Source: CAIWHR01 sp963779805
GTDB lineage: Bacteria > Pseudomonadota > Gammaproteobacteria > Burkholderiales > Casimicrobiaceae
Direction of reading: 5' to 3'
Assembly (NCBI GenBank): GCA_963779805.1
Contig: CAVZZN010000014.1
Span: forward strand, 1-64,000
DNA: 64,000 nucleotides
Below the pieces are notes generated by a model, which was not told where the DNA came from, ran no database searches, and was given only the letters and a program-made list of their open reading frames with translations. Made by a program: the position numbers and the translations under genes. Numbering within the stretch: the first letter of the stretch is position 1; every line of letters starts with the position of its first letter. This document shows, piece after piece, positions 1 to 12,026 of the stretch.

Positions 1-119
1 GGCGGATCAAGACCGGCGGCGACGTGAAGGCCGCGCTCGCGCTGATCCCGATCACGAAGCCGGTCTACGCGCAGTTCCGCGCGCTGCTCGAGGACCGCTA
101 CCCGCACCTGGTCGCGTAG
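1..119 (+). CDS. C-terminal end of an unidentified protein (partial)
   Basis: An open frame enters from the left edge and ends at a TAG at 117-119, giving the last 38 residues, ending RYPHLVA. No motif can be recognised in this fragment, so I assign no function. It lies 19 bases upstream of the cyclase gene on the same strand. Confidence 0.5.
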   Translation, partial: RIKTGGDVKAALALIPITKPVYAQFRALLEDRYPHLVA

Positions 120-138
120 CGCCGGCCTCGGCCGACCG

Positions 139-1355
139 ATGCCCCGGGGAGCCCCGTCGCCCCCGCCTGAGCGGGTGAACGCCGCCGAGGTCGCGCGCCG
201 CGCCGGCGTGACTCCGGCGACCCTGCGGCGCTGGGTCGCCGACGGGCTCGTTCCCGGAGCGCCGCGCAAGGCCGGCGTCGACTGGCCGCCGATCGCGGTC
301 GCCCACGCGCGGATCGTCGCGCGGCTGCGCCAGCGCGGCCACTCGCTGCAGGAGATCCGCCGCGCGACGAAGGAGGGGCGGCTCGCCTTCGGGTACGTCG
401 AGGAGCTGATGCCGACGGTCGACGCGACGCTCACGCTGCGCGAGGCCTCGCGCGCCGCCGGGCTCGAGCCGGCGCTCGTCGAGCGGATCTTCAGCATGCT
501 CGGCTTCGCGCGGCCCGAGCACCTCGGCGCCGACGACGTCGAGATGCTCGAGCAGATGGCGGAGGTGCTCGATGCCGGGTTCCCGCTCGCCGCGTTCCTG
601 CAGCTGCTGCGCGTCTACGGCCAGGCGCTGGCCCAGATCGCCGACGCCGAGGTGCGCCTGTTCCACCTCTACGTCCACGAGCCGCTGATGCGCGACGGCG
701 TGCCCGGGCTGCAGGTCGCCGAGCAGATGGGGGAGCTGACCGCGCGGCTGCTGCCGTTCTCCTCGCCGGTGATGGATCACGTCCACCGGCGGCTCCTGCA
801 CCACTTCGTCGAGCAGGACATCGTCGGGCACATGGAGGCCGACCTCGGCAGCGCCGCGAGCGCCGAGCTCGGCCGGATGCGGACGGCGATCGCGTTCGCC
901 GATCTCGCCGGCTACACGCAGCTCACCGAGCAGGAGGGGGACGAGGAGGCGGCGAGCACCGTCGAGCGCTTCGTCGCGGACGTGACGCACACGCTGCCGG
1001 ACGAGGCGCGGATCGTGAAGACGATCGGCGACGAGGTGATGCTCGTCTCCAGCGACCCGGCCGCGCTCGCGGACTGGGCCGTCGGCTTCCAGGCACTCGC
1101 ATCGGGCCGCAGCTGCCGCGGATCGGCATCCACGCCGGCGAGGTCCTCTACCGCGACGGCGACTACTACGGCCGCGAGGTGAACCTCGCCTCGCGCGTCG
1201 CCGCCCGCGCCGCCGCCGGCGAGGTGCTCGTGACGCGCGCGATCGTCGAGCTGGCCGAGAGCCACCAGGAGTTCGAGCGCATCGGCGAGGTGAAGCTCAA
1301 GGGCTTCACCGACGCCACCGAGCTGTACCTGGCGATCATCCCCGAGCTCGGCTGA
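139..1355 (+). CDS. Adenylate/guanylate cyclase with N-terminal MerR-like DNA-binding domain (frameshifted)
   Basis: The protein of about 405 residues starts with a MerR-like helix-turn-helix (VNAAEVARRAGVTPATLRRW, residues 13-32). A helical middle region follows, then a class III nucleotide cyclase domain from about residue 250. The two metal-binding aspartates are visible in AIAFADLAGYT and KTIGDEVML. The late motif YYGREVNLASRV is read only after a one-base shift near 1107, where GGGCC probably should have one more C. The reaction would be cAMP (or cGMP) synthesis from the NTP. The HTH suggests DNA binding, which is inference. A GTG at 175 is an alternative start. The gene is complete once the shift is corrected. 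Confidence 0.8.
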
Positions 1356-1371
1356 GCGCTGCCGGCGACCG

Positions 1372-1377
1372 TAGACT
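1372..1377 (+). promoter_or_regulatory. -10 element for leaderless tilS
   Basis: TAGACT followed by exactly six bases and the ATG at 1384. This spacing would put the transcription start at or beside the start codon. No Shine-Dalgarno sequence is present. Confidence 0.6.
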
Positions 1378-1383
1378 CGCGGC

Positions 1384-2366
1384 ATGTCGTCCGCGGCCGA
1401 CGCGCTCGCCGCGCGAGTGCGCGAGACCGGGCTGCTGCCCGGCGGGAGCGCCCGTGGTCGTGCTGCTCTCCGGCGGCCGCGACTCCGTCGTGCCTGCTGG
1501 ACGTCGCCGTCCTGATCGGCGGGCCGGACGCGGTCAGCGCGCTGCACGTGAACTACGGCCTGCGGCCGGAGTCCGGCGACGACGAGGCGGCGTGCGCGGC
1601 GCTCTGCCGGCGGCTCGACGTTCCGCTGCAGGTCGAGCAGGTCGCCGCGCCTGCGGGCGCCGGCAACCTCCAGGCCTGGGCGCGCGACGTCCGCTACGGA
1701 GCCGGGGCGCGCGCTCGCCGCGCGCGCAGGGGCCGGCTCGCCGCCGGCCACACGACCACCGACCAGGCCGAGACGATCCTCTACCGCCTCGCCGCCTCGC
1801 CCGGCCGGCGCGCGCTGCTCGGCATGCCGGAACGGCGCGGCCTGCTGATCCGCCCGCTGCTCGCCGCGGGCGTCAGCCGCGAGGAGACCGGCGCGTGGTG
1901 CGCGGCGCGCGGGCTGCCTGGGTCGACGACGCGAGCAACGACGTCGGACGCGTTCATGCGCGGCGCGGGTTCGCGCGCGGGCGCTCCCCGCGCTGCGCGA
2001 GCTGCACCCGGCCGCCGAGGCGAACCTGCTGCGCACCGCCGAGCTGCTGCGCGACGAGGCCGAGGTGCTCGACGTCGTGATCGACACCGCGCTCGCCGGG
2101 CGCGACCGCATCGCGCTCGGCCACCTCGCCGCGCTGCCGCCCGCGCTCGCGCGGCTCGTCGTGCGGCGGCTCGCCGAGGACGCCGCCGGCGGGCTGTGCC
2201 CGCGCGCCGCCGCGCGGCTCCCCGAGCTGCTGGCGCTGGGGAGCGCGGGGCGGCGCCGCGATGCTCGACGTCGGCGACGGCGCGCGCGCGGTCGTCGAGG
2301 GCGGCGTGCTGCGGTTCGAGCGCACCCCGCGCCGCGAGCGACCGGCCAGCCGCGACAAAGCCCTAG
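1384..2366 (+). CDS. tilS: tRNA(Ile)-lysidine synthase TilS (several frameshifts)
   Basis: TilS uses ATP and lysine to modify C34 of the CAU-anticodon isoleucine tRNA. The PP-loop signature LLSGGRDSV lies at about 1460-1490, followed by ALHVNYGLRPES and the GHTTTDQAET segment expected of the family. At least four single-base shifts (near 1450, 1490, 1700, 1920-1980) scatter these pieces over three frames. The C-terminal part is only weakly recognisable and the stop at 2364-2366 is the likeliest end. The order tilS-hpt-ftsH is the classic conserved trio. Confidence 0.8.
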
Positions 2367-2369
2367 GCT
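2364..2369 (+). promoter_or_regulatory. -10 element upstream of hpt
   Basis: TAGGCT, with nine bases to the ATG at 2379. It overlaps the last codon of tilS. The spacing is at the long end of the leaderless pattern seen in this window. Confidence 0.4.
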
Positions 2370-2378
2370 CCAGCCGCG

Positions 2379-2924
2379 ATGGCGCAGGCTCCACCGATCG
2401 GCGAGATCCTCGTCCAGCCCGACCAGCTCAAGGAGCGCGTCAAGGCGCTCGGCATGCAGATCGCCGAGGACTACGAGGGCCGCGACGTGCTGCTGGTCGG
2501 CGTGCTCAAGGGCGCGATGTTCTTCCTCTCCGACCTGATGCGCAACATCAGCGGCACGTGCGAGGTCGACTTCATGGCCGTCGCCTCGTACGGCTCGGCG
2601 ACCGACTCCAGCGGCGTCGTGCGGATCCTCAAGGACCTCGACACGCCGATCGAGGGCCGCCACGTGCTGATCGTCGAGGACATCGTCGACTCGGGCCTCA
2701 CGCTGCAATATCTCCTGCGCAATCTCGGCGCGCGCGACCCGGCCTCGCTCGAGGTCTGCGCGCTGCTGACGAAGCCCGAGCGACGCAAGGCGGACGTGCC
2801 GATCCGCTACGTCGGATTCGAGATCCCGAACCGCTTCGCGATCGGGTACGGGCTCGATCACAACGAGCGCTGGCGCAATCTGCCGTACGTCGCGGCTCTC
2901 GCCGCGCCCCGCGACGAGGGCTGA
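2379..2924 (+). CDS. hpt: Hypoxanthine phosphoribosyltransferase
   Basis: Intact 181-residue purine salvage enzyme that joins hypoxanthine or guanine to PRPP to give IMP or GMP. The type I PRTase features are clear: LLVGVLKGAMFFLSDL near residue 40 and the PRPP-binding loop VLIVEDIVDSGLTL near residue 97. Length is normal for the family. It follows tilS and precedes ftsH, as in Bacillus and most actinobacteria. No frameshift is seen. Confidence 0.95.
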   Translation: MAQAPPIGEILVQPDQLKERVKALGMQIAEDYEGRDVLLVGVLKGAMFFLSDLMRNISGTCEVDFMAVASYGSATDSSGVVRILKDLDTPIEGRHVLIVEDIVDSGLTLQYLLRNLGARDPASLEVCALLTKPERRKADVPIRYVGFEIPNRFAIGYGLDHNERWRNLPYVAALAAPRDEG

Positions 2925-2982
2925 CGGGTCGCCGGTGCCTCGGCGCCAGGGTGTCCATATCGGCGGAACAGCCCGCTCCGAC

Positions 2983-2991
2983 TGGTAGTCT
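2983..2991 (+). promoter_or_regulatory. Extended -10 promoter for ftsH
   Basis: TGG directly precedes TAGTCT (2986-2991), an extended -10 arrangement. Transcription would start near 2998 and leave a leader of about 45 bases before the ATG at 3046. I see no convincing -35. Confidence 0.4.
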
Positions 2992-3045
2992 CACCTCCTT
3001 GACCCGTCTGACTTTTCCCGGCGCACGATGCGCCATGGACCTGGC

Positions 3046-5042
<1,997 letters not shown>

Positions 5043-5047
5043 CCGGC

Positions 5048-5992
5048 TCAGGCGCTCGCCCGGCGCTGCGCAGGTAGATCGACGCGGCTTCGACGCGGTT
5101 GGCTGCGCCGAGGCGGCGCAGGATCCGCTTGACGTGGGACTTCGCGGTGCTCTCGGCGATGACGAGGCGGTCGGCGATCTGGTTGTTCGTCGCGCCTTCG
5201 GCGATCAGCGCGAGGACCTCGAGCTCGCGGCGCGTGAGTGAGCTGATCGGGCCGTCGGCGGCGGGCAGCAGCGCTGCGGCGGCGCGGGCGGTCCCCGCCT
5301 CGCCGAGCGGCGCGCGACGCGAGCTCGACCTGCGCCGCGAGGTGCTCGGAGACGATCGCCTCGGTGCGCGCGATCAGCGCGCGGACCTCGTCGCCCTGCG
5401 CGCGCAGCCGCTCGAGCATCTGCATCCGCTCGACGGCGTAGCCGAAGCCCTCGGCGAACGCCCACAGCGCGTCGCGGTCGAGCTCGTCGACGCCGTGCGG
5501 GTCGCGCGGGGCTGCGCAGGCCCTTGTCGCCGTGCAGGAACCCGATGACGCGGCCCTCGGGCATGATCGGCGCCGCGACGTAGGCGTGGGTCCCGTAGCG
5601 CCGGATGAACGGCTTGTAGGACAGCGGGTTGTTGTAGGCGTCCTCGACGACCATCGGGCGCCGCTGGCGCAGCATCTGGCTCTCGAGCACCTGCTCGCGC
5701 AGCGACGAGCGGGTGCTCGCGGCTGAACGCCAGCAGCTCGGCCGCGGCCGCGTCGTCGCCGTCGATGAAGAACGCCTCCGCGACGAGCATCCCGTCGTCC
5801 ACCCGGTAGATCGACGGCGCGGTCCATGTCGCAGGCGCGGGCGACCTCGGCGGGTGCCCGGGCGATCATCGCGTCGACCGAGCCGACGTCGCGCAGGCGC
5901 ACGAGCGCCTCCTGGATCCGGCCGAACACCCGCACGCGCTCGCGCAACTCCTGCTCGCGCGCAAGCGCCGCCTCGAGCTCCTCCCTGCTCAT
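5048..5992 (-). CDS. GAF-domain LuxR-family transcriptional regulator (frameshifted)
   Basis: An N-terminal coiled segment (SREELEAALAREQELRERV) leads into a GAF sensor domain, then a C-terminal LuxR helix-turn-helix in which LTRRELEVLALIAEGATNNQ and IAESTAKSHVKRIL are clear. There is no receiver domain, so it is not a classic response regulator. At least three base shifts split the GAF region. It is convergent with ftsH with a 5-base gap, and it lies downstream of the nitrilase-like and AidB-like genes on the same strand, which it might control (inference). The ligand is unknown. Confidence 0.75.
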   Translation of the reverse strand: MSREELEAALAREQELRERVRVFGRIQEALVRLRDVGSVDAMIARAPAEVARACDMDRAVDLPGGRRDARRGGVLHRRRRRGRGRAAGVQPRAPARRCASRCSRARCCASGARWSSRTPTTTRCPTSRSSGATGPTPTSRRRSCPRAASSGSCTATRACAAPRDPHGVDELDRDALWAFAEGFGYAVERMQMLERLRAQGDEVRALIARTEAIVSEHLAAQVELASRAARRGGDRPRRRSAAARRRRPDQLTHAPRARGPRADRRRRDEQPDRRPPRHRREHREVPRQADPAPPRRSQPRRSRVDLPAQRRASA

Positions 5993-5998
5993 GGGGCG

Positions 5999-6004
5999 AA
6001 TCTA
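5999..6004 (-). promoter_or_regulatory. -10 element for leaderless LuxR-type gene
   Basis: On the minus strand TAGATT is followed by six bases and the ATG at 5992. It lies just before the stop of the upstream nitrilase-like gene, so the regulator can be transcribed on its own. Confidence 0.55.
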
Positions 6005-6005
6005 C

Positions 6006-6957
6006 CTAGCGCTGCCAGCTGTGCAGGCGCAGGCGCTTCATGCCCTCGTACTTCACGCGGCCGTGCACGTTGCCGACGTGCCAGACGGCGTGGACCGAGA
6101 TCGGCAGCAGCGAGTTCCAGAAGCCGGGCGGCATCGGATCGCGCGGCCGCGGCTCGGCGTCCATGTCGACGTCGGCGCAGATCCAGCCCTCGCCGTCCTC
6201 GTAGGAGAGGCGATCCAGCACGACGCCGTCGGCGTCGCAGATCGCGGTCTCGCCGACGCACAGCGACGGCCACGCGAGCCCGGGGACGAGCATCGTCTCC
6301 ATCACGAAGTCGCCCGACGTGCGAGGGGTGGACGGCGGGCACGCCGAGCAGGCGCGCCATCCGCGGCGGCGTCTCCCGCGCGTACTGCACGAGCGCGAAG
6401 TGATCGCGGTCCCAGAACCACGGCTTCGTCGCCTTCCAGGTCGGGAACGACGGGAAGTGCATGCCGCCGGCGAGCAGCCGGACGCGGCCGAGCATCCGCC
6501 GCGCGGTGCGCGTGCGGCCCCACTCGAAGCCGTTGGCGACGCCGATCGTCCCGAGCGACGTGTCGCATCGACGCCGTCGTCCTCGCCCGCCGAGTAGTAG
6601 TTGTTCTCCCAGAACGACGGCTGGTCCTTGTCGTGGAAGCGGGCCGTGCCGTCGGGCTCGACGACGGCGTAGGTGCCGCGCGCGTCGTTCCCGCGGATCG
6701 CGATGAAGCCGCCGCCGACGACGCAGTCGTGCGCACGCGCGGCGCGCTGGAGCATCTGCAGCGGCGCCCCGTCGATCGGTCGCGCGACGTGCCGCATCCG
6801 GCGGTCGTAGACGTTCTTCGTCGTCATCGACTCCGGCAGGAAGATCGCCGTCGGGCGAATGCTCGCGCGCGGCCTGCCCGATCAGGTCCTCGAGGTGGTC
6901 CAGGCTGCGCTCGACCTCGCCGATCGGCACGTCGGGCTGGATCGCGACGACCCTCAT
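6006..6957 (-). CDS. Nitrilase-superfamily protein lacking the catalytic cysteine (copy 1, frameshifted)
   Basis: The start MRVVAIQPDVPIGEVERSL is typical of the carbon-nitrogen hydrolase fold. The first catalytic glutamate (FLPES) and the lysine region (FHDKDQPSFWEN) are present. Where the family has the nucleophilic Cys (consensus like GxxICYD) this protein reads IGVANGFEWGRTR, with Gly at the Cys position. It ends RLRLHSWQR. Shifts occur near 6840-6860, 6565 and 6320. The ATG overlaps the stop of the AidB-like gene (ATGA), so the two are cotranscribed. A close paralogue lies at 10171-11199. Substrate unknown; it may be non-hydrolytic. Confidence 0.75.
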
Positions 6958-8611
6958 GCGGCCGGCCGCGCGCGGGCGACGATCGCGCCGAGGTCGAGGC
7001 CCGGCGGCAGCTCGCCGAAGGTGCGGCCGGTGGGGTCGCCGAGCCGTGACGCGCAGAACGCGTCGGCGACCGCCGCGGGCGCGTGCCGCACGAGCAGGGA
7101 CGCCTGGAGCGCGCGGGCGAGGCGGCCCGGCGAGCAGCCGCGCGGACGCCTCGCCGCCGGACGGTCAGCGACGTGCTGCGCAGCGCGCGTCAGCTCCGCG
7201 TCGAGCCGCGGGTCGGCGCCGGCGCCCGCGCCGATCTCGTCGAGCAGCGACGGCGAGCGCCTCGGGCTCGCGGTCCAGCGCGCGCAGGACGTCGAGCGCC
7301 TGCACGTTCCCCGAGCCCTCCCAGACCGACATCAGCGGCGCCTCGCGGTAGGCGCGGGCGAGCCGCGAGTCCTCGATGTAGCCGAACCCGCCCTGGCACT
7401 CGAGCGCCTCCGCGGCGTGCTGCGGCGCGCGCTTGCAGGTCCAGTACTTCAGGACGGGGGCGGCGATCCGGCGCAGCAGCTCGGCCTCGGCGTCACCGGC
7501 GTGCGCCTGCTCGTTGCGCGCGCGCCAGGCGCAGTGCGCCCGGCCGTCGCGGCCTCGGACTCGAGCGCGAGGTCGGCGAGCACCGCCTGCATCGCCGGCT
7601 GCGCGGCGAGCTCGCGGCCGAAGGCGCGGCGCCCGTCGGCCCAGTGGATCGCCTCGGCGGTGCCGAGCCGCATCACGGCGGCGGAGCCGAGCACGCAGTC
7701 GTGGCGCGTGCCGCCGATCATCGCCATGATCGCGCGGACGCCGCGGCCCTCCTCGCCGACGAGGGTGCCGCGCGCCCCGGCGCAGCTCCACCTCGGCGGT
7801 CGGGTTCGAGCGGTTGCCGAGCTTGTCCTTGAGGCGGTCGAACCGCAGCCCGTTGAGCTCGCCGTCGTCGTCGCAGGCGCGGGACGAGCACGAGCGACAG
7901 GCCGCCGCTCGTCTGCGCGAGCACGAAGAACGCGTCGGACTGCGCCGCCGACACGAACCACTTCGCGCCGTCCACGGTCCACGCGCCGTCGCCCGCGGGC
8001 GTCGCCGTCGTCGCGGTCCCGGCGCGCACGTCGGACCCGCCGCCGCGCTCGGTCAGCGCCATGCCGACCAGTGCGCCCGCGCTTGCCGGCGGCCGGGATC
8101 GCGCGCTGGTCGTAGACGCCCGCTCGTGACGAGCGGCTCCCAGCGCGCGGCGGCGTCCGGGCTGAGCCGCAGCGCGGGCACGCACGAGTAGGTCATCGCG
8201 AGCGGGCAGGTGATCCCGGCCTCGACCTGGGCGAGCATGATGAAGCGCGCGGCGCGGGCGACGTGGGCGCCCGGGCGCGGGTCGGCCCACGGCGCGCCCG
8301 CGATGCCGTGCTCGACGGCGAGCCCCATCAGGCGGTGCCAGGCGGGGTGGAACTCGAGGTCGTCGATGCGCCGGCCGGAGCGGTCGTGCCGGACGATCCG
8401 CGGCGGCGTGTCGTTGGCGTCGAAGCCCGCGGCGATCACGTCGGCCGCGCCGAGCACACCGCCGAAGCTCGCGGCAGCCGTCCTCGAAGCGCCCCGGCGC
8501 CCTCGCGGCGCAGGCCTTCGAGCAGCGCGAGATCGCCGTCGAGCAGGTTGTCGCCGCGTGCGCTCGCGCGGCAGCTGCGGGAACGGTGAGGTCGGCCTCG
8601 GCAAGGGTCAT
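6954..8611 (-). CDS. AidB-like acyl-CoA dehydrogenase family protein (frameshifted)
   Basis: FAD-dependent acyl-CoA dehydrogenase fold of about 550 residues. The N-terminal stretch about NLLDGDLALLEGLRREGAG and FHPAWHRLMGLAVEHG, and the C-terminal ALECQGGFGYIEDSRLARAY with APLMSVWEGSGNVQALDVLR, match the AidB subfamily rather than ordinary beta-oxidation enzymes. The central ALTERGGGSDVRAGTATT is the FAD/substrate loop. AidB proteins are linked to alkylation stress in E. coli; the role here is not shown. Four or more base shifts are present. The stop overlaps the start of the nitrilase-like gene. Confidence 0.8.
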
Positions 8612-8712
8612 GCGGCCATCCAACCAGGGCGGGAGCGCCGCGTGAAGCGGGTTCACCCGGAAGGGGGGCGGATTGGATCATTCCGGGGGTAGCCGCGCGC
8701 TCCGCGGGCGCG

Positions 8713-8718
8713 TACGGT
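8713..8718 (+). promoter_or_regulatory. -10 element for leaderless FAD oxidoreductase
   Basis: TACGGT, six bases, then the ATG at 8725. This fits the window-wide leaderless pattern. Confidence 0.5.
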
Positions 8719-8724
8719 TGCGCG

Positions 8725-10171
8725 ATGACCGTCACTCCCGCCCGTGAACGCGTCGACGTCGTCGTGGTCGGCGCGCGCTGCGCCGGCGCCGCTGCGGCGA
8801 TCGCGCTGGCGAACGCCGGCCGCAGCGTGCATCGCGATCGACCGCTCGCCGTTCCCGTCGGACACGCTGTCGACGCACCTGAACTTCCCGTCGGCGGTCG
8901 CGGAGATGCAGCGCCTCGGCGCGCTGTCGCGCGATCCGCAGGAGCGGCGCGCCGGAGTGCCGCGAGGGCATGGTCGCGACGCAGACCGCGGAGGCGCGTC
9001 AGCCGCTTCGAGCCGGTCGACGGGATCGACTTCGCGCTCTGCAACCCGCGCCCGGCGTTCGACCTGGCGATGGTCGAGACCGCGCGCGAGGCCGGCGCGG
9101 ACGTGCGCGAGCGCACGAGCCTCGTCGACGTGCGCTGGACCGGCGGGCGCGCGACCGGCGTGCGCGTGCGCGAGCAGGGCGGTCGCGAGTACGACGATCG
9201 ACTGCGCGCTCGTGATCGGCGCCGACGGTCGCGGCTCGACGACCGCCGCGAAGGTCGGGGCGGCGCGTCCCTACCGCGGCTCGCGCAACGGCCGCGGCCT
9301 CGCGTTCGTCTACGCCGACGATCCGCAGGTCGGGACGGTCTGGCGCAATCGCGTGATCCAGCTGCGCGCGCGTGACACGCACACGCTCGTCTTCCCCTGT
9401 CCCGACGACCGCATGCTCGTGCTCTTCATGGGCCCGGCGGAGGAGATCCCGCTGTTCCGCAAGGACCCGCAGGGGATGTGGGACCGGATGCTCGCCGAGA
9501 ACCCGATCGCCGCCGAGCGGGTCGGCGACGCGCCCGAACCGGACGAAGATGCGCAGCACCGGCAGCGTGTCGGCGTTCTACCGGCGCTCGAGCGGCCCGG
9601 GGTGGGCGCTCGCCGGCGACGCCGGGCACTTCAAGGACCCGGTGATCGGCCAGGGGATGCGCGACGCGATGCGCTTCGGCCGGCTGCTCGGGCGAGGCCG
9701 TCGCGCCCGTCGTCGGCGACCCGGGCGCGATCGACCGCGCCTGCCTTGCGACCGAGCGCCGCCGCGACGACGAGTGCCGCGCGAGCTACCACTGGGGCAA
9801 CAAGGAGTCGCGGATCACGGAGCCGTCGGCGCTCTTCGACGAGGCGCTGCGCGCGTTCCACCGCTCCGAGCCGCCGTACCTGATGCAGCGTCTTCGACCG
9901 GGTCACGCCGGCCCATCACGTGCTGAACCCGATCCGCGGCACGAAGCTCGCGGTGCGCGCGGCGCTGCGCCCCGGCACCGACCGGCGCGCGCTGCTGCGC
10001 GAGCTGCGCGAGGAACTGCGCGTCGACGCCGACACCTGGCGCGAGGAGCTCACCCGCCCGTTCCGCCCGACCCGGGTGTGGGCGTCGGAGCGGCCCGACT
10101 TCGAGGTGCCGGGCGCGCCCGCGGACGCCGAGACGCGGGTCGCCGACGCCGCGTCGTCGGTGGCCGCGTGA
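8725..10171 (+). CDS. FAD-dependent oxidoreductase/monooxygenase, p-hydroxybenzoate hydroxylase fold (frameshifted)
   Basis: The N-terminal Rossmann motif VDVVVVGARCAGAAAAIALA binds FAD ADP. Later blocks are ALVIGADGRGS and the second FAD motif WALAGDAGHFKDPVIGQGM near 9600. Length after correction is about 480 residues, normal for the family. Base shifts occur near 8840, 8950, 9200, 9535, 9690 and 9890. The stop TGA at 10169-10171 shares its A with the ATG of the second nitrilase-like gene, so these two form one transcript, mirroring the divergent AidB/nitrilase pair. Substrate cannot be predicted. Confidence 0.8.
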
Positions 10172-11199
10172 TGTCGAGACCCGCCGCGTCGTCGCGGTCC
10201 AGCTGGAGGTGAAGCTCGGCGAGGTCGAGCGCAACCTCGCGCACATCGAGGACATCGTCGGGCAGGCCGCGCGCGAGCACAGCCCGGACATGATCTTCCT
10301 CCCCGAGGTCTCGACGACGCCGAACCTCAACCACCGCGTGATGAAGGACGTGCGTGCGCCCGGTGGACGGCGCGCCGCTCGCCCTCTACCGGCGGCTCGC
10401 GCGCGAGCACGGCTGCGTCGTCGGCGCCGGCGCGCTCGCGATCCGCGGCCGCGACGCGCGCAACACGTACTTCGTCTGCGAGCCGGACGGCGCCGTGCAC
10501 CTGCACGACAAGGACCAGCCGACGATGTGGGAGAACGCGACGTACGGCCCCGGGAACGACCCCGGGATCGCTGCAGCTCGCGGACGGGCCGATCGGCGTC
10601 CCGAACGGCTTCGAGTGGGCGCGCTCGCGCACCGCCGAGCGCCTGCGCGGGCGCGTGCGGCTCGTCGCCGGAGGCATGTGCTTCCCGTCGTTCCCGACGT
10701 GGCAGGCGACGAAGCCCTACTTCTGGGATCGCGAGCACCAGACGATGCTGCAGCTCGCGCGCGAGACGCCCGGGCCGGGTGGCGCGCATCGTCGGGGCGC
10801 CCGTCGTCCACGCCTCCCATGTCGGCGACGTCGTCATGGAGACGCCGTTCGCGCCGTGGCTCGCGTGGCCGACGATCATGGTCGGCGAGACGATCATCAC
10901 GCGACGCGGACGGCGCGATCCTCGAGCGCCTGGCGTACGAGGACGGCGAGGGCTACGTCTGCGCGGACGTCGCGTGGGAGGAGCCGCGCCCGCGCGACCC
11001 GGTGCCGCCGACGTTCTGGCTCACGTCGATGCCCGTGAGCGTGCACGCCATCTGGTACGCCGAGAACGCGCGCGGCCGGCTGCACTACGTGACGAAGAAG
11101 GCGCTGCACCGGCACCCGTTCCAGCACGACCCCGCCTACGGACGCGATCTGCCGTACGACATCCCGGCCGCCGCGGACCCGGACGCCGTCGCGAAGTAG
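10171..11199 (+). CDS. Nitrilase-superfamily protein lacking the catalytic cysteine (copy 2, frameshifted)
   Basis: Paralogue of the gene at 6006-6957. Shared blocks include VERNLAHIEDIVGQAAREHS, FLPEVSTTP (first Glu), HLHDKDQPTMWENATY (Lys) and GGMCFPSFPTWQATKPYFWD. The Cys position again reads as Gly (IGVPNGFEWARSRT). A Cys occurs later in GGMCFPS, but copy 1 has His there, so it is unlikely to be the nucleophile. Shifts lie near 10185, 10360, 10570, 10770 and 10910. It is coupled to the FAD gene by a one-base overlap. Function unknown; the pairing with redox enzymes suggests a shared pathway (inference). Confidence 0.75.
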
Positions 11200-11202
11200 C
11201 CT
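11197..11202 (+). promoter_or_regulatory. -10 element for leaderless folP
   Basis: TAGCCT, six bases, then the ATG at 11209. It overlaps the TAG stop of the nitrilase-like gene. Confidence 0.55.
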
Positions 11203-11208
11203 GCGGCC

Positions 11209-12026
11209 ATGGGCCGCGACGTGGACCGTCATGGGCGTCGTGAACGTGACGCCGGACTCCTTCTCCGACGGCGGGCTGTGGCTCGACGCCGGCGCGGCGA
11301 TCGATCACGGCGTCGCGCTGTTCGAGCAGGGCGCCGAGATCCTCGACATCGGCGGCGAGTCCACGCGGCCCGGCGCCGAGCCCGTCTCCGAGGCGGAGGA
11401 GCTGCGCCGCGTCGTCCCGGTCCTCGAGGGCCTGCGCGAGCGGACGCTCGGCGCGGTGCTCAGCATCGACACGTCGAAGCTCGCGGTCGCGCGCGCCGCG
11501 CTCGCACGCGGGCGCGACCTACGTCAACGACGTCACCGCGTTCCGGCACGACCCGGAGCTCGCCGGGCTCGTGGCCGGCGCGGGCTGCGACTGCTGCCTC
11601 ATGCACATGCAGGGCGAGCCGCGCACGATGCAGGCCGACCCGCGCTACGACGACGTCGTCGACGACGTCCGCGCCTTCCTCGAGCAGCGGGCGGCGTTCG
11701 CCGTCGCGCAGGGCGTCGCGCCGCAGCGCATCCAGCTCGACCCCGGCATCGGCTTCGGCAAGTCGCTCGAGCACAACGTGACGCTGCTGCGCCGCCTGGA
11801 CGAGATCGTCGCGCTCGGCTTCCCGGTGGTCGTGGGCGTCTCGCGCAAGGCATTCCTCGGCGCGCTGACCGGCCGCGAGGTCGCGGCGGACCGGGTCGCG
11901 GCGACGGTGGCGGCGAACGTCATCGCCTACGAGCGCGGTGCGCGCGTCTTCCGCGTCCACGACGTCCCGGCGACCGTGGATGGCCTGAAGGTCGCTGCTG
12001 GTACGTTGCCGGACGATGACGCCTGA
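11209..12026 (+). CDS. folP: Dihydropteroate synthase
   Basis: Condenses p-aminobenzoate with dihydropterin pyrophosphate in folate synthesis. Diagnostic blocks: MGVVNVTPDSFSDGG near the N-terminus, EILDIGGESTRPGAEPVSEA, the RIQLDPGIGFGKSLEHN pterin site, and VGVSRKAFLGALTGRE. Two inserted bases, near 11222 and 11513, break the frame; correcting them gives about 270 residues. The 3' end overlaps folB by 11 bases, so translation is probably coupled. It opens the folP-folB-thioesterase-folK cluster. Confidence 0.92.

Noticed and set aside
5826..8115. Plus-strand open frames over the LuxR-type, nitrilase-like and AidB-like genes.
   Set aside because: The minus strand holds recognisable protein families throughout, and the plus frames have no motifs.
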